This document shows, one piece after another, positions 23,668 to 31,855 of a stretch of DNA of 38,285 nucleotides (position 1 is its first letter; the number at the start of each line of letters is the position of its first letter). Made by a program: the position numbers and the translations under genes. The notes beneath the pieces are model-generated. The model saw nothing but the letters and a program-made list of their open reading frames with translations. It made no database searches and was not told the origin of the DNA. This DNA is from Lachnospiraceae bacterium (GTDB lineage Bacteria; Bacillota; Clostridia; Lachnospirales; Lachnospiraceae), in NCBI GenBank assembly GCA_022792885.1, contig JAAWBX010000008.1, positions 1-38,285 of the forward strand. Direction: 5' to 3'.

Positions 23668-23723
23668 AATGTAACCTTTATGCAGACCGCAAGAGGAAAG
23701 AACGAAAAGGAGGAACTTATTCC

Positions 23724-26477
23724 ATGTCCAAGTTAATGAAAAGACTGGCAAACGGCAAGATCAGCCGCCGCGATTTTCTAAAGGGAAGCGCCGCCGCTAC
23801 CGCCGCCATAGCCGGTTTATCTCTGGCCGGTTGTCAGGCCTCAAACGTAGCCGATACCACCGCCGCCGCCACAACGGAAGGCGCTGCGACTACCGCCGCC
23901 GCGACGACGGCCGCTGCGACGACCGAAGCCGCGCCCACCGCGGAGGCCGCCGTTACGCACCCGGAAATCGTCGATATCGAATCCCAGGGCAAATGGATCA
24001 CCGCTTCCTGCTGGCATAACTGCGGCGGACGCTGTTTAAACAAAGCCCTCGTTGTCGACGGCGTCGTCGTCCGTCAGAAAACGGACGATACCCATGAAGA
24101 TACGCCCGATTACCCTCAGCAGAGAGCCTGCGTCCGCGGACGCGCTCAGAGGCAGCATGTATTTAGCCCGGATCGTTTAAGATACCCGATGAAGAGAAAG
24201 AACTGGAATCCCGGCGACGGTGAAAAGCACCCCGAACTCAGAGGCCAGGATGAATGGGAGCGCATTAGCTGGGATGAAGCCGTCGAGATCTGCGCCGACG
24301 AGATCCACCGCATTCTGCAGGCGAACGGCCCGGAATCCGTTCTGATCCCCGGAGGCAGCGAATGTATGATGCTGATGTCCAAACTGGGCGGCTATCGCAC
24401 CTGCTGGGGTACGAACTCCCGGGGCGCCTATACCTCCACCCCCGGCAAAGTCGGCTTCTGGCCTCAGGCCAACGAAGGTATCAACGACCGGATCGAGCTG
24501 AGGAATTCCGATATCGTAATCCTGCACGCCTGCAATCCGGCCTGGTCTTCCGCCGGCAATCCGACTTACCATCTGCTGCAGATTAAGAAGAATAACCCGA
24601 ACGCCGAGTTCATCTGCATCGATCCCATGTACACGGACACCGCCGCTTTAACCGAAGCCGAGTGGATCCCCTGCCACCCTTCCACGGACATCGCGTTCCT
24701 GATCGGCCTGGCCCACACCGTATATACATTAGACGAAGCGGGCGAAAGTCTGATGGACTGGGATTTCCTAGACAGCCACGCTTTGGGGTTTGACGCGGAA
24801 CATATGCCGGAAGACGCCGAAGCCGGCGCTCCCTGCTTTAAAGATTACCTCCTGGGCGAAGTGGACGGCGTTGTCAAGGATGCCGCCTGGGCTTCCAATG
24901 TCTGCGGAGTCCCCGAAGACAAGTTTGAATACCTGGCCAAAAAAATCGGCAAAGACAACAAAGTCGCCTACCTGACCGCCTGGGCGCCGGCCCGTACCCA
25001 CAACGCGGATAACCTGCCTCAGATGGTCATGACCTTAGGCGCCATGACCGGCCACTACGGCAAATCCGGCCACTGCTGGGGCGTAAGCGCGCACAGCCGT
25101 AATATCAACGGCGGTTACTACTTCATGGGCTCCGGCGGCGCGGGCAACCCTTCCGCCAAAAATCCTCTGGAAAACGCCGCGTTAAACGACACCGAAACCT
25201 GGGAAGCCTGCAAAAAAGGCGAATATGTATACAACTACTACGGAGCTGCCGGCGTAAAAATGCCGATCGATCTGAAAATGGTGTACTGGGGCTACTCCTC
25301 CTTCTTACAGACCCGCGACGGCGCCAGCACCGGTATTGAAGTGATCCGGAGCCTGCCGGAATTTGTTCTGTGCCAGGCGCTGTTCCGCACGACCAACGCC
25401 AAATATTCCGATATCGTTCTGCCGGCCGTCACCCCCTGGGAAAAAGAAGGTTCGTTCTTGCAGGGCAACCGGGAAGCCCTGATCATGGCTACCAAAGTCA
25501 CCGAGCCTCTCTATGAAGCCAAAAACGACCAGGAGATCGTAAACCTGATCGCAGCCAAGATCAAAGAAAAATACGGCGATTCTTATCCCGAGCTGACCGA
25601 CGAAGCACTGTATCCGCTGGATGAAAAACAGCAGTTTATGAATCAGGCTATCGGCGCTTGGTATATGGAGCCGAACTCGACGGAGAAGAAGACGCTGATC
25701 ACCATCACGAAGAAACAGAAAGCGGATTACGGCGTGGAAGGCGACGACCAGGAAGGCGCGATCACGTTCGACGAATTCATGGAGAAGGGCCTGTTCCAGA
25801 TCCCTCGTTCCGCGGGCGACGGCTATGATTACATCGCATGGGAAGATTTCAGAGAAGATCCCGCCACCAATGCGGCCGCCGCCAACTCGGCCTCCGGCAA
25901 GATGGAGATCTACAGCCAGGGCTTAAAAGACATGGTAAACGCCATGATGTTCTCCGAGATCGAAGCCTACCCGACCTATATTCCGCCGGAAGACGGTTAC
26001 GACAACACCTGGAAGGACGGCAAGATCGGCGGTGAAAAAGGCGAATTCCCGCTTCAGGTTTATAATCCTCATTACTTAAGACGTTCTCACTCCGATTTTG
26101 ACAACGTAGGCTGGTTAAGAGAAGCCTGGCCGAATCCGGTATTCTTAAGTGAAGAAGACGCGAAAGAGATCGGCGTAAAGGACGGGGATACCGTTCAGGT
26201 AACAAGCCCTCACGGAAGCATCTTGAGAAACGCCTGCGTAACCGCACGCATCATGCCCGGCGTTGTAGGTATCCCTCACGGCTCCTGGATCGATATGGAT
26301 GAGGATTCCGGTATCGATATGGGCGGCGCGGACAATATCCTCTGCGGCGGTATCTCCACCGGCGCCGGCGTTTCCGGCTGGAACACCGGCCGCTGCAACA
26401 TCCAGAAGTATACCGGCAGCCAGCTTCCGGCCGATGTGGAACGCAGCGATATGAAGGAAAGAATCTTATTTGATTAA
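23724..26477 (+). CDS. Tat-exported molybdopterin oxidoreductase, DmsA-like catalytic subunit (paralog 2)
   Basis: 917 residues, start ATG 23724 behind AAAGGAGG. It has the same plan as paralog 1: SRRDFLK (14-20), lipobox SLAGC with Cys37, a Thr/Ala tether (about 42-76), FS0 cysteines 96, 100, 104 and 136 (CWHNCGGRC, then ACVRGRA). The likely molybdenum ligand is Ser in GTNSRGAYT. The N-terminal 135 residues are nearly identical in pattern to paralog 1 while the middle is clearly divergent, so the pair arose by duplication and probably now use different acceptors. The DmsB-like gene follows 14 bp later. Like its sister it lacks a membrane-anchor gene. Substrate not known. Confidence 0.9.
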   Translation: MSKLMKRLANGKISRRDFLKGSAAATAAIAGLSLAGCQASNVADTTAAATTEGAATTAAATTAAATTEAAPTAEAAVTHPEIVDIESQGKWITASCWHNCGGRCLNKALVVDGVVVRQKTDDTHEDTPDYPQQRACVRGRAQRQHVFSPDRLRYPMKRKNWNPGDGEKHPELRGQDEWERISWDEAVEICADEIHRILQANGPESVLIPGGSECMMLMSKLGGYRTCWGTNSRGAYTSTPGKVGFWPQANEGINDRIELRNSDIVILHACNPAWSSAGNPTYHLLQIKKNNPNAEFICIDPMYTDTAALTEAEWIPCHPSTDIAFLIGLAHTVYTLDEAGESLMDWDFLDSHALGFDAEHMPEDAEAGAPCFKDYLLGEVDGVVKDAAWASNVCGVPEDKFEYLAKKIGKDNKVAYLTAWAPARTHNADNLPQMVMTLGAMTGHYGKSGHCWGVSAHSRNINGGYYFMGSGGAGNPSAKNPLENAALNDTETWEACKKGEYVYNYYGAAGVKMPIDLKMVYWGYSSFLQTRDGASTGIEVIRSLPEFVLCQALFRTTNAKYSDIVLPAVTPWEKEGSFLQGNREALIMATKVTEPLYEAKNDQEIVNLIAAKIKEKYGDSYPELTDEALYPLDEKQQFMNQAIGAWYMEPNSTEKKTLITITKKQKADYGVEGDDQEGAITFDEFMEKGLFQIPRSAGDGYDYIAWEDFREDPATNAAAANSASGKMEIYSQGLKDMVNAMMFSEIEAYPTYIPPEDGYDNTWKDGKIGGEKGEFPLQVYNPHYLRRSHSDFDNVGWLREAWPNPVFLSEEDAKEIGVKDGDTVQVTSPHGSILRNACVTARIMPGVVGIPHGSWIDMDEDSGIDMGGADNILCGGISTGAGVSGWNTGRCNIQKYTGSQLPADVERSDMKERILFD

Positions 26478-26491
26478 AGGAGGAGAAACCA

Positions 26492-27067
26492 ATGGCAAAA
26501 GCATTTTATTTCGATATGACATCCTGTATTGGATGTAAAGCCTGCCAAATGGCCTGCAAGGATAAGAACGACCTGGCCGTCGGCACGCTGTTCCGCCATA
26601 TAAACGGGTATGAAGTCGGCTCCTATCCGACCCCCGGCATCTACTATATGTCCGCCACCTGCAACCACTGCGGCAACCCGGCCTGTGTGGCCGCCTGTCC
26701 GGTGGGCGCCATGTACCGGGACGAGGAAGAGGGCGTCGTATTACACGACGACGAACTCTGCGACGGCTGCGGAAACTGCATCACGGCCTGCCCCTATGCA
26801 ATCCCGCAGATGCTGGAAGACAAGAATATCGTCGGCAAATGCGACAGCTGCATCGGTATTCGCAAAAACGGCAACCAGCCTCAGTGCGTAGCCGCCTGTC
26901 CGATGCGCGCTCTGGATTTCGGAGAAATGAGCGACCTGATGAAAGATCATCCGGACGCCGTATCCATCACCGAACTGCCGTTTATGCCGGAAAGCGAAAC
27001 CGTACCCGCCACCCTGGTAACGCCCAAAACCATCGTTTCCAAGGACGCGACGGAAAAACATTTCTAA
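26492..27067 (+). CDS. DmsB-like four-cluster ferredoxin subunit (partner of paralog 2)
   Basis: 191 residues. Four Cys groups, CIGCKACQMAC, CNHCGNPACVAAC, CDGCGNCITAC and CDSCIGIRKNGNQPQCVAAC, give four 4Fe-4S clusters. It has no export signal and should hitch-hike with the catalytic subunit through Tat. The ribosome site is AAAGGAGGAG. It differs from the first DmsB-like protein mainly in the C-terminal 40 residues (ELPFMPESE region), consistent with its own matched partner. Confidence 0.93.
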   Translation: MAKAFYFDMTSCIGCKACQMACKDKNDLAVGTLFRHINGYEVGSYPTPGIYYMSATCNHCGNPACVAACPVGAMYRDEEEGVVLHDDELCDGCGNCITACPYAIPQMLEDKNIVGKCDSCIGIRKNGNQPQCVAACPMRALDFGEMSDLMKDHPDAVSITELPFMPESETVPATLVTPKTIVSKDATEKHF

Positions 27068-27076
27068 ACATAAAAG

Positions 27077-27103
27077 CAGCCGCCGGAAACCTTCCGGCGG
27101 CTG
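27077..27103. terminator. Terminator between the second DmsAB operon and the TetR gene
   Basis: CAGCCGCCGGA (27077-27087) pairs with TCCGGCGGCTG (27093-27103). A T4 tract follows on the minus strand and a weaker tract on +, so it probably ends both convergent transcripts. Confidence 0.75.
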
Positions 27104-27104
27104 T

Positions 27105-27827
27105 TCAATCTTCACTATGATTATGGATCACTTTCGGCGGCTTTACATAGCGAAAAACATTCGCCATACTCCGGTTCATCAGACGGCAGATAAAATGCGC
27201 GCCGTCCCGCACCGAATAATCTTCCTGACTCAGCCACCAGTAAATCCAGATCACCATCTGAGAAGTAATCATGTCCAGATACAGTTTAAAAGGCACTTCC
27301 CCCTCTTTCTCTCCGCCCTCGCTCGCGTCAATCCGAAGCATCAACCCTTTCCGCTTGGAAATAATCACGTTCTCCAGAATCGGATACCACACATAATTGA
27401 TTCTCGGGTTTAAAAGAATCAAGAACTCTTCCTTGTATTGTTCCAGCACTTCCACAAAAGCCGTCGCGTCCGCTTCCAAAACATCGGCGCTCAATTCCTT
27501 CGTGGGTTCTTCTTTCAGGTACATCACCGTCTCACACAGCGCGTCGATGATCTGAAACGCCATCGCGTCATACAACTGCTGCTTCGTGCCATAGTGAGCA
27601 TAAAATGTCTTATGGTTTATCATGGCCTTCTCCGCGATCTGAGTAACCGTGATCTCCTCAAAAGGCTCTTCCCGCATCAAATCAAGAAACGCATCCTGCA
27701 AAAGTTTTTGGGTGCGCCCTATCCTTAAATCAATTTTTCCATTTTTCCCTGTTTTCCCCTGTTTTCCGCGCGAAAAAATCCCCCTTGCTCCGTCCGCTAT
27801 TGTACTATATTCCGCTCTGTCTGTCAA
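27105..27827 (-). CDS. TetR-family transcriptional regulator with an unclear start
   Basis: The frame runs to a TTG at 27827 (240 residues). The real domain starts near RIGRTQKLLQDAFLDLM, with the helix-turn-helix EITVTQIAEKAMINHKTFYAHYGTKQQLY; the rest is a helical ligand-binding domain. The TTG is part of a perfect promoter -35 (27822-27827), so it cannot be the start of that promoter's transcript. After the promoter the frame has no ATG, GTG or TTG before the domain. An ATG at 27740-27742 would start the protein correctly (M-E-K, then I-D-L-R-I-G) if the following run of five A's had six. So either one base is missing or a rare start is used. Its targets may be the neighbouring molybdenum or reductase genes. 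Confidence 0.8.
   Translation of the reverse strand: MTDRAEYSTIADGARGIFSRGKQGKTGKNGKIDLRIGRTQKLLQDAFLDLMREEPFEEITVTQIAEKAMINHKTFYAHYGTKQQLYDAMAFQIIDALCETVMYLKEEPTKELSADVLEADATAFVEVLEQYKEEFLILLNPRINYVWYPILENVIISKRKGLMLRIDASEGGEKEGEVPFKLYLDMITSQMVIWIYWWLSQEDYSVRDGAHFICRLMNRSMANVFRYVKPPKVIHNHSED
27799..27827 (-). promoter_or_regulatory. Strong sigma-A promoter of the TetR gene
   Basis: On the minus strand TTGACA (27827-27822), 17 bp and TACAAT (27804-27799). It lies just past the mobA stop and so gives the TetR gene its own transcript. Confidence 0.75.
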
Positions 27828-28405
27828 ATAATCTCATCCCGGATAAGATTCTCATAATCCTCCGGCGTATTGATGTTATCCAGGCTGTCCGGGCGAAGCC
27901 CAAGCTCTTCGAAATCCAGAAACTTCACCCTCGCCCGTTCCAGTACGCTCCGCATCCGATAATTTTTCTTCCGTATCTGTTCCTTCAGCCCGGGCAGCAG
28001 TTTTTTTGAATAGACGGCGCCGGTCATATACAGACGGCCATTCTCTTTTCTCACAATCACCGCGTCCGTATCCTCATCCAGATAAACCGTCAGTTTCCGG
28101 ATCAACTCCGCCGTAACCTTCGGCATATCGCAGGCGCACACGAAAAGCGCGTCCTCGGAAATCACTTCCAGGGCGGAAGCCAGCCCCCCCATCGGGCCGA
28201 TGGCCTCATATCGATCCTCAATAACCGGAAACGAACACGCCGGCACATGTTCCTTTTTATCCACCGAAATATACACCGGGCCGCAAATACGCATTTCCTC
28301 CGTAATCCGCTCAAAAAATGTTTTTCCCCGCCAGGTCAAAAGAGCCTTCGGCCTCCCCATCCGGCTGTTCTTCCCGCCCATCAATAAGAGCTGCGCCACT
28401 TTCAT
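27824..28405 (-). CDS. mobA: Molybdenum cofactor guanylyltransferase
   Basis: 193 residues, normal length. The nucleotide-binding N-terminus is LLLMGGKNSRMGRPKALL (family LxGGxSxRMGxxK) and the catalytic region has CACDMPKV (family CDxP). It joins GMP from GTP to molybdenum-molybdopterin, giving the MGD form used by DMSO-reductase-family enzymes such as the two paralogs in this window. It follows modC by 15 bp on the same strand. Its stop overlaps the TetR promoter. Confidence 0.92.
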   Translation of the reverse strand: MKVAQLLLMGGKNSRMGRPKALLTWRGKTFFERITEEMRICGPVYISVDKKEHVPACSFPVIEDRYEAIGPMGGLASALEVISEDALFVCACDMPKVTAELIRKLTVYLDEDTDAVIVRKENGRLYMTGAVYSKKLLPGLKEQIRKKNYRMRSVLERARVKFLDFEELGLRPDSLDNINTPEDYENLIRDEII

Positions 28406-28420
28406 CTCAACGTCCCTTTC

Positions 28421-29482
28421 TCATGTCAAAAACAACAGATTGTCCGCCGTCACCCGAATCCGCACGGTTTTTGCCCCCGCCGGCAGGCCTCCCATATGCT
28501 TTTCCATGTCAAAACGAAGCGGTTTTCTCACTCCCTCCTCCGCGCCGAGAGGTTCCAGTATATAAATATGATAAAACGCTTCCTCCATCACCCGGACAAT
28601 CCGACACTCCGCTACATTCTCCGCCTCCGCTTCTTTCGCTACCAGAATATCCTTGGCCCGGACGCCTACATAACGAACGTCCTGCGGCACTTCCTTCTCC
28701 GAGTAAAACCGAAGCCCCCAGTCTTTTGCAAACACTTCGTGTTCCGAGAGCCGCGTCGCCCCGGATATATTCTTGCACCCGGAAAGCAGAGCCGCCGAAC
28801 GGGTCTTCGGATTCTGAAACATCTCCCGGACGGACATAACCTCCTCGGAACGACCCGCGGATATCACGCACACCCGGTCGCATAACCGGTGAACCTCGTC
28901 CCTGTCATGAGACACGAAAAGCGTCGTGCCTCCGAACTCCTCCAAAATCCGGACCAGCTCCAGTTCCAGTTCCCAGCGGAGAAATCCGTCGAGCGCCGAA
29001 AAAGGCTCGTCCAGCATCAAAAGCCCCGGCCGGGAGACCAGGATCCTGGCCAGAGCCACCCTCTGCTGCTGCCCGCCGGAGAGCTCGGCCGGCCGGCGTT
29101 TCTCCAGGCCCGTCAGATAAAACGCTTCGATCGCCTCGCCGGCTTTCTTCCTCCTGATCTCTTTATTCTTTTCCCGGGACAACCCCGTCATAATATTCTG
29201 ATACACCGTCATGTTGGGAAACAGCGCGTAATTTTGGAACAGCAGACCTACCCGGCGCTCCTGAGGCGTCAGATTGATTTTTTTTTCCGAATCAAAAAGC
29301 GTAATGCCATCCAGAATAATATGCCCTTCGTCCGGCTTTTCAATTCCCGCGATACATTTTAAGGTCATGCTTTTACCGCAGCCGGAAGCGCCGAGAAGAC
29401 CCAATACCTCATTCCCCGCCTCAAAACGAACGTCCAGCCGGAAGCTTCCGAAGTTTTTCCTGATGTCCACCGAAAGACTCAT
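28421..29482 (-). CDS. modC: Molybdate ABC transporter ATP-binding protein
   Basis: 353 residues. Walker A is GASGCGKS (31-38), the Q-loop is in LLFQNYALFPN, the ABC signature is LSGGQQQRVALAR, and Walker B is LLMLDEPFSALD. The C-terminal third (about 250-353) fits the TOBE-type domain that binds molybdate and regulates ModC-type ATPases. It drives uptake through ModB. Its ATG at 29482 overlaps the modB stop by 4 bp, so the two are co-translated. Confidence 0.92.
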   Translation of the reverse strand: MSLSVDIRKNFGSFRLDVRFEAGNEVLGLLGASGCGKSMTLKCIAGIEKPDEGHIILDGITLFDSEKKINLTPQERRVGLLFQNYALFPNMTVYQNIMTGLSREKNKEIRRKKAGEAIEAFYLTGLEKRRPAELSGGQQQRVALARILVSRPGLLMLDEPFSALDGFLRWELELELVRILEEFGGTTLFVSHDRDEVHRLCDRVCVISAGRSEEVMSVREMFQNPKTRSAALLSGCKNISGATRLSEHEVFAKDWGLRFYSEKEVPQDVRYVGVRAKDILVAKEAEAENVAECRIVRVMEEAFYHIYILEPLGAEEGVRKPLRFDMEKHMGGLPAGAKTVRIRVTADNLLFLT

Positions 29483-30177
29483 CCGCCATACCCCCTCTCC
29501 CGCAGCGCCCCACGGTTCGGCGCTTTATTCCTGCGTTCCAGCATGTTCACCGTCAAAAGCACCGCCGCGGAAATCGCCAGATTCACCAACACCCAGCGAA
29601 AAGCCAGCGCGTCGTTATCGGTCCGCCAGAGCTGATATACCGTCGTGGAAATCGTAGCCGTTTTGCCCGGCGTATAGCCGGCCACCATGCTGGTCGCTCC
29701 GTACTCCCCCAGAGCCCTGGCAAAAGCCAGTACCGTTCCCGCCAAAATCCCCTGCTTACAGGCCGGCATCCGGATTCTCCAGAAAATATAGAAGTTCGAC
29801 AGGCCGAGCGTTTTTCCCGAATAAGCCAGCGTTTCGTCAAAGCTCTCAAAAGCCCCTCTCGCCGTCCGATACATCAGAGGAAACGCCACCACGGAAGCCG
29901 CAAAAATCCCGGCATACCAGGTCATAACCAGCTTGGTCCCGAATGCGGACAATATCCAGGCTCCGAAAGGATGCGTCGGTCCCAGCAAAAGCAGCAGAAA
30001 ATAGCCGACCACCGTCGGCGGCAGCACCAACGGAAGCGTCAAAAGCACATCCAGCGCTCCCTTCACGATCCGGTTCAGCCTGGCCACATAATAGGCCGCA
30101 AAAATCCCTGTAAAAAACACGATCGCGCTGGAGATCAGCGCAATCCTCAGCGAATTAAAAAGAGGATACCAGTCCAT
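29479..30177 (-). CDS. modB: Molybdate ABC transporter permease
   Basis: 232 residues with about five membrane segments (about 8-30, 41-63, 80-105, 135-150 and 195-215). The coupling loop EYGATSMVAGYTPGKT (EAA-type) follows the ALGEYG pattern of ModB. It forms the membrane channel for molybdate with ModA outside and ModC inside. The start ATG 30177 follows AAAAGGAA. A hairpin-T5 structure between modA and modB may reduce the amount of modBC transcript relative to modA. Confidence 0.92.
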   Translation of the reverse strand: MDWYPLFNSLRIALISSAIVFFTGIFAAYYVARLNRIVKGALDVLLTLPLVLPPTVVGYFLLLLLGPTHPFGAWILSAFGTKLVMTWYAGIFAASVVAFPLMYRTARGAFESFDETLAYSGKTLGLSNFYIFWRIRMPACKQGILAGTVLAFARALGEYGATSMVAGYTPGKTATISTTVYQLWRTDNDALAFRWVLVNLAISAAVLLTVNMLERRNKAPNRGALRERGYGG

Positions 30178-30206
30178 TTCCTTTTAGCCCCCTTTCGGTC
30201 GGAAAA

Positions 30207-30230
30207 AGGAGCGGAAATCTCTCCGCTCCT
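30207..30230 (-). terminator. Hairpin with T5 between modA and modB (partial terminator)
   Basis: AGGAGCGGA (30207-30215) pairs with TCCGCTCCT (30222-30230), followed on the minus strand by T5. It lies between two genes that must be expressed together, so partial read-through is likely, giving more ModA than ModBC. Confidence 0.65.
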
Positions 30231-30245
30231 GAGCTTTATTATATC

Positions 30246-31166
30246 CTATTTTTTCAATGCTGTAAACCCGACCCCTTCAAATACTTCCGCGCATTCATCC
30301 GTCGCCAGATAATCGAGAAACGCCTGCGCCTCCGTCTCGTCCTCCGTCGTGTTCAGCACCGCCGCTGGATAGATTACCTGCCCGCACATTTCCGCCGTCG
30401 CCTCCGCCACCGGCGTAAGCCCCGCCGAAAACGCGTCGGTCGCGTAAATGATCCCGCAGTCCACCGTGGCTTCCTTCACCTGGGTCGTCACTTCCTTCAC
30501 GTTCGATCCGTAAGTGATCTTATTTCCCTTCTCCAATTCTTCCGCCGAGGTTCCCAGGTAATCCAGAATCTTCAGAGAATAAGCGCCTACCGGGACATCG
30601 TCGTTGCCGAGGCAGATCAGATTCAGTTTATCCGACGTAATGTCCTGAAACGCTTCGATCCCGGCCGGATTCCCGTCAGGCGTTACCAGCACCACCTTAT
30701 TTTCCAGAAGGTCGATCCGGGTTCCCTGTTTTACAAAATCCAATCCGTCCTTATTCACTTCCGGGTCCGCTTCGATATCCAGCTGGTTCATCTGTTTCTG
30801 AGCCGCGGAAATGAAAACATCACAATCCGCACCTTCCTCGATCTGAGTCTTCAGCGTTCCGGACGAATCGAAGTTAAACGTAATCTTCACATTCGGCGCG
30901 ACATTTTTGTAATTTTCCGCGATCTCCGTCAAAGTCTCCGTCATGGAGGCCGCCGCAAATACAATCAATTCCACGTCTTCACCTTCGGTTCCCTGAGCCG
31001 TCGTCCCCTCTGTTGCGCCGGCCGTCGTCACCCCGCTCTCAGCCTCTTTCCTGTCGGTTCCTTCTGTTGCACTCTTCTGACCGTTTCCGCAGGCCGCCGC
31101 CGAAAACGCCATCGTCACACCCAGCAACAACGCCAACCCTTTTCTCATTACTCCCACTTTCCTCAT
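30246..31166 (-). CDS. modA: Molybdate-binding lipoprotein
   Basis: 306 residues. The signal peptide ends in FSAAACG, a lipobox with the modified Cys at about residue 26 (GNGQKS follows). A Thr/Gly/Glu-rich tether precedes the binding domain, which begins LIVFAAASMTETLTEIAENY and includes FDSSGTLKTQIEEGADCDVFISAA, both typical ModA segments holding the Ser residues that bind the oxyanion. It catches molybdate (perhaps tungstate) outside the cell for ModBC. ATG 31166 follows GGAGAAGG; another ATG at 31148 is possible. An AT-rich element shared with the MOSC gene lies upstream. Confidence 0.92.
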   Translation of the reverse strand: MRKVGVMRKGLALLLGVTMAFSAAACGNGQKSATEGTDRKEAESGVTTAGATEGTTAQGTEGEDVELIVFAAASMTETLTEIAENYKNVAPNVKITFNFDSSGTLKTQIEEGADCDVFISAAQKQMNQLDIEADPEVNKDGLDFVKQGTRIDLLENKVVLVTPDGNPAGIEAFQDITSDKLNLICLGNDDVPVGAYSLKILDYLGTSAEELEKGNKITYGSNVKEVTTQVKEATVDCGIIYATDAFSAGLTPVAEATAEMCGQVIYPAAVLNTTEDETEAQAFLDYLATDECAEVFEGVGFTALKK

Positions 31167-31244
31167 CGTTCCTTCTCCTCCTTCTATTTTTTCTGTTTTT
31201 ATCGGATCACCGATAAAGCAGTTTCGAACCGGTCAAAACCTTCT

Positions 31245-31269
31245 CTTTATTTTTTCAAAAATATATCGC
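31245..31269 (-). promoter_or_regulatory. Shared 25-bp AT-rich element upstream of modA
   Basis: Twenty-three of 25 bases match the element at 31812-31836 before the MOSC gene. It contains a -10-like TATATT (+ strand AATATA, 31260-31265) and a near-palindrome TATTTTT..AAAAATA just downstream. The -35 region is poor here and overlaps the MOSC terminator. A molybdate-sensing repressor site is possible. Confidence 0.55.
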
Positions 31270-31279
31270 CTTTCAAAAG

Positions 31280-31309
31280 AAACCGCTTCAATGCATTTCG
31301 AAGCGGTTT
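31280..31309 (-). terminator. Terminator of the MOSC gene
   Basis: AAACCGCTTC (31280-31289) pairs with GAAGCGGTTT (31300-31309). T-rich tracts flank it on both strands. It separates the MOSC transcript from the modA transcript. Confidence 0.75.
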
Positions 31310-31365
31310 TTCACCTTCCTCAGCCCAAAGGCTTTCTTCCGGCAAACTCTTCCGGCCCGCTCAGC

Positions 31366-31800
31366 TTAAGGCTCTTCCCTCGTAAATTCATCGCCTTCCC
31401 GAATCACGCCGCCCTTCCGCACACGGCAAAACACGCCTTCCCTCGGCATAATACAATCGCCCATCTTCTGATAGATCTCACATCCGCTATGGCATTCTTT
31501 CCCGATCTGAGTCAGCTCCAGTTCCACATCTCCGCACAAAAACCTCGTTCCGACCGGCAATTTCTTAAAATCATAGCCGGATACCACGATATTCTCGCCA
31601 AAAGCGCCAAATTCCACCTCCGCGCCCCTGGCCCGAAATTCCTCGATCTTCTCATAGGACAGAAGGCTTACCTGCCGATGCCACTTCCCGGCATGCGCGT
31701 CTCCCTCGATGCCCCAATCCGCCAAAAATTCGGCCTCATGCACATTCTGTTTCTGGGTTCCCTTCGCCACACTGGTACACACGGCAATCACTTTTCCCAT
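31366..31800 (-). CDS. MOSC domain protein
   Basis: 144 residues, a single MOSC domain. Typical segments are WGIEGDAHAGKWHRQVSLLSYE near the N-terminus and FGENIVVSGYDFKKLPVGTRF, with a conserved Cys in GKECHSGCEIY that in the family is thought to bind sulfur or Moco. MOSC proteins act as Moco carriers or sulfur-handling proteins for molybdo-enzymes. Its own promoter lies just upstream, and the same AT-rich element sits before modA, so molybdate supply and this protein are probably co-controlled. SD AAAGGAG. Confidence 0.9.
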   Translation of the reverse strand: MGKVIAVCTSVAKGTQKQNVHEAEFLADWGIEGDAHAGKWHRQVSLLSYEKIEEFRARGAEVEFGAFGENIVVSGYDFKKLPVGTRFLCGDVELELTQIGKECHSGCEIYQKMGDCIMPREGVFCRVRKGGVIREGDEFTREEP

Positions 31801-31811
31801 TCTTTGTTCTC

Positions 31812-31855
31812 CTTTATCTTTTCACAAATATATCGCATTCTCAAATTTTTGTCAA
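31812..31855 (-). promoter_or_regulatory. Promoter of the MOSC gene with shared AT-rich element
   Basis: On the minus strand TTGACA (31855-31850), 17 bp and TATATT (31832-31827) form a near-consensus promoter. The 25-bp element (31812-31836) covers the -10 and the expected transcript start, so a protein bound here would block transcription. Confidence 0.7.
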
